DNA of 64,000 nt from Adiantum capillus-veneris (lineage: Eukaryota; Streptophyta; Polypodiopsida; Polypodiales; Pteridaceae). The translations under genes and the position numbers were made by a program. Below, piece after piece: positions 61,562-64,000 of this stretch (positions within the stretch are counted from its first letter, which is position 1; every line of letters starts with the position of its first letter). The DNA is taken from assembly GCA_014529385.2 (NCBI GenBank), contig CM043952.1:62976370-63040369 (forward strand). Direction: 5' to 3'. Below the pieces are notes generated by a model. The model did no database searches. It had not been told where the DNA came from and saw nothing but the letters and a program-made list of their open reading frames with translations.

Positions 61562-63229
61562 TCAACTCCTTCTAGAAGAGCATGGAGATTTATGGGAGAA
61601 AGCGGGACGACAGCTAGTGGAGCGAGCAAGAGCAGGCCGATCCATGGCGGTCGTAAGGACTTGGCGCGGGCTCACGGGGTCACTAAGATGGCGGCTGAGG
61701 AGGTGGCATACAGCATGCGCAACACCGGGACTATCAGGCGGCCCTCCGGCTGCTTTCTTCATGGAGGAGCTGAATTGCTTGCACAGATTCATGTGTGTTC
61801 GCACTGCGTCTTCCATGGGAACTCCCTTTCCTAGACGATGCCTTTCCTCGTGCACCGCCTCTGCGCACAGCCCGCATACCCAATGTCCCGAAAAGATGTC
61901 TTTCACATGCTTTACATAACCTGTTGTACACTCTTCTCCCATTCCACAGCACTCACATGCCACTTCTTTCACTTCTAACAGTCCTGCATTTTCTGGCATT
62001 CTCCCTACTCGTTGATTTCTGCGTGGTAGCGGCGAGGCAGCCTCCGATGTCTTCACTTGTCCTTGTGCTACCTCTTTTGCCTTTGAAGGAGTCATGCTTG
62101 TCTGCACTTTAGGTTTGTGAAGCTCTTCAAATGTCTTCACTGGCTTGTCAGCTATACCTGGGGTTCTTGATTGCGGCGTAATTATGCTGGCCGGCCTTGC
62201 TCTTTCGACATGCGTGCCAATCCCATTCAGAGCACTGGAAACTCCTGGCTTTGTATGTGCTTGGCGGGATGCCGCCGGTAGTGGCGGTGAAGGAACCAGA
62301 TGTGTAGTTTCTATAGGCTTCTTTGAGCTATGTTGGATTATTTCCAATGCTTGTTGATGATGTAAGTTACCTGACTTGAAGTTGGCAATTGTCCCAAGGG
62401 ACTCCGGATTCATCTCGATACTCGGAAGTGGCTGATCAGCCGCGGAATTTCTACCCCATGCAGTACTTTTTGTCGAAGATCGAGGAGATAGCCAAACAAT
62501 CAGCATTTCTTCCCCCTCCATGGTGGCCATTTGCTCCACATTGCTCCAATTCCTTAAGGTCACTTCCACTTCTACTAAATTCTCTTCACTCTTTCCTTCA
62601 TCTGTTTTAATCTGGCTGTCCCAGCTACCTTCAGCTCCTGCCATTTCCTTGCTACCCTTTCTCTTGCTTATAACCTCTTGTACACACTCATTCTTTCTCA
62701 CCATGACTTGCCCTTGCATGAAACTTGCCTCGGACATCACCCGTTTCATAAGAGAATTCCCAATTCCCCTTCCTCTTGCCCTTGGGCCGTCTAATTCCGA
62801 CCTCTCATCCAATGTAGCTTTGTCTTTCAAGCTTAACATCGAAGATTTCATCTGCTGATCATTGTACATTGAGTGTTCCAAGTCATCACCGGTTTCTTCG
62901 AAGACTCCGACCTCCAAACTTTGCCTCTTCAAGTTGCATTTTCTGTCAATAACCTCACCTACCCTCAAGATTTTCTCGACTAACAAGCTACCTTCTGTAC
63001 ACATATCAAGGTTTTGGGCTTTGCTTGATTGTATTGAAGATATCTTCAACATATTGCTCTCATCCTCATGATGTGCCTCGGTCATTGCATTTTTCTCGCC
63101 CCGGAAGCGTCCAATAGTATCAGAGTTGGCTTCAAGGAAAGTGGTTTCATCTTCTTTCAAACAGCCCTCATTGAGGGCATCGGTCACTGCGTCCGACGCT
63201 TCTCCAAAAGTGTCTTTCAGAGGAGCCAT
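61562..63229 (-). CDS. DUF1677 family protein with long N-terminal region
   Basis: An uninterrupted 555-codon frame and the only host gene that looks intact. The start is ATG at 63229 (MAPLKDTFGEASD, context AAATGG); the frame extends 12 codons further up only through a TTG. Residues about 420-485 match the plant DUF1677 pattern: CECCGMGEECTTGYVKHV, then HWVCGLCAEAVHEE and RTHMNLCKQF, with Cys pairs suited to zinc binding. The first 400 residues are polar and probably disordered: acidic and Ser-rich, with PVKTFEELHKPK-like linkers. The C-terminal tail is Ser/Pro/Arg-rich, as usual in the family. Known DUF1677 proteins are mostly 100-250 residues and of unknown function, so the extension is notable. 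A 5' exon upstream is possible; a bare single exon is assumed. Confidence 0.75.
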   Translation of the reverse strand: MAPLKDTFGEASDAVTDALNEGCLKEDETTFLEANSDTIGRFRGEKNAMTEAHHEDESNMLKISSIQSSKAQNLDMCTEGSLLVEKILRVGEVIDRKCNLKRQSLEVGVFEETGDDLEHSMYNDQQMKSSMLSLKDKATLDERSELDGPRARGRGIGNSLMKRVMSEASFMQGQVMVRKNECVQEVISKRKGSKEMAGAEGSWDSQIKTDEGKSEENLVEVEVTLRNWSNVEQMATMEGEEMLIVWLSPRSSTKSTAWGRNSAADQPLPSIEMNPESLGTIANFKSGNLHHQQALEIIQHSSKKPIETTHLVPSPPLPAASRQAHTKPGVSSALNGIGTHVERARPASIITPQSRTPGIADKPVKTFEELHKPKVQTSMTPSKAKEVAQGQVKTSEAASPLPRRNQRVGRMPENAGLLEVKEVACECCGMGEECTTGYVKHVKDIFSGHWVCGLCAEAVHEERHRLGKGVPMEDAVRTHMNLCKQFSSSMKKAAGGPPDSPGVAHAVCHLLSRHLSDPVSPRQVLTTAMDRPALARSTSCRPAFSHKSPCSSRRS

Positions 63230-63832
63230 TTGCTGGCCTTCTTGAAAGGCAAGGATATGTAGCAATACAATTATATCAATACCAAGGATGCACCTAATTA
63301 CTGGAGAGTGAATGCCATATAGACTTACTATGCAGAAGCTGAGTATAATTATAGTGAAGTTTGCAATATTAGTTCAGAAGTTGCGTAGAAGCCGGAGTTG
63401 CTAGCAGGCCGATATTTATCTGTTGCCAAGCCTGTTGGCAGCAAGCAAAGGAGTGCCATATTTGCAAAGTGTTCTGTGGTATTGAGCTATGTGAGTGGGA
63501 TCATTTATTAAGCTCATGATGAACATACACCACTAGCTTACAAGTTCTAACAGCCATTCTTTTTCTATCCAATGAGCTCTCTCTCTCTCTCTGTGTGTGT
63601 GTGCGCGCGCGCGCGCGCGCAAATTATGTGTGTGCATGTGAGTGCTCATTGTTTTACCACCTTTCTTTGAAATCACATGCCAAGCCTTTGCTTTGCTGAG
63701 AAAGCAAGCTTTTTTAAGTCACGCAATTGCAGATCAATATCTCACCTACACGATCCCTAAACTACAATACAAAGTGGGCTCACGATATTGGCTTGCCTCT
63801 TTGAAAGACAATCCCAAGACACCTCAAATATT

Positions 63833-63884
<52 letters not shown>

Positions 63885-64000
63885 GAAGGGGGGGGGGGGG
63901 GGGGGGGGGAGAGGCACAAGAAGATTTAGAAATTTTCTCATGTAGAAAAATGGAGTCTTTCTCATTGTTTTTCATACAATGCATAACATCATGAGCTTCT
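63230..64000 (-). promoter_or_regulatory. Upstream region of DUF1677 gene
   Basis: No other gene was recognised. On position it should hold the promoter and 5' untranslated region. It contains (CT)n(TG)n(CG)n at about 63578-63620, a (TG)n(AG)n tract at 63831-63879 and a G21 run at about 63889-63909. No TATA box could be assigned with confidence. Confidence 0.3.

Noticed and set aside
61592-62858. Plus-strand ORFs of 100-112 codons
   Set aside because: They are antisense to the DUF1677 gene, which has the recognisable domain and the longer frame.

Overview
This window looks like nuclear DNA from a land plant with a large, repeat-dominated genome. The evidence is plant-type Ty3/gypsy and Ty1/copia elements, primer-binding sites complementary to plant initiator tRNA-Met, and one gene with the plant-restricted DUF1677 zinc-binding domain. 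A Penelope-like reverse transcriptase next to long (TG)n and poly-G tracts would fit a seed-free plant such as a fern, or a conifer. The species cannot be fixed from the sequence alone. Nothing prokaryotic was seen: no operons, CRISPR arrays, or recognisable rRNA or tRNA genes.

Layout, left to right. 1-3965: a decayed gypsy-like gag-protease region whose downstream frame carries eight variants of a W-x-P-K motif and no reverse transcriptase. About 4700-6930: the 5' end of gypsy element B (LTR, primer-binding site, RS-rich gag start), broken at its junction with repeat X. 6937-13556: repeat X, split by a 5.8-kb element (7272-13085) with CATTAGGA terminal inverted repeats; inside it are an array of long palindromes alternating with G-runs and a polypurine tract. 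13557-15258: two related, broken ORFs with F-box-like starts. 15482-21430: chromodomain gypsy element C, whose RT is split by a solo LTR (17334-18912, minus). C's 3' LTR or flank is split by gypsy element D (21771-27709, minus; second RNase H present, integrase absent) and, further on, by non-autonomous LTR element E (28666-34071, minus), which carries a possible spliced small gene.

35230-51270: a second copy of repeat X interrupted by gypsy element A (35282-50515). The 5' LTR of A itself holds two more CATTAGGA elements (36106-37142 and 37156-37615) and a copia element (37642-43165, 5-bp target duplication agaag). Uninterrupted copies of these sites elsewhere in the window fix the insertion points and the order of events.

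52705-61130: two near-identical 2.5-2.6-kb direct repeats, bounded by (TG)n tracts, flank a 3.2-kb segment with a minus-strand Penelope-like RT reading frame broken by only three stop codons. This is the most unusual element here. 61562-63229 (minus) is the one gene that looks intact and host-derived, a 555-codon DUF1677 protein with simple repeats on both sides. All transposon polyproteins carry stops, frameshifts or deletions, so no autonomous element is evident. Their products would work together as usual (gag particle, protease, RT/RNase H, integrase), but here they are fossils layered into one another.
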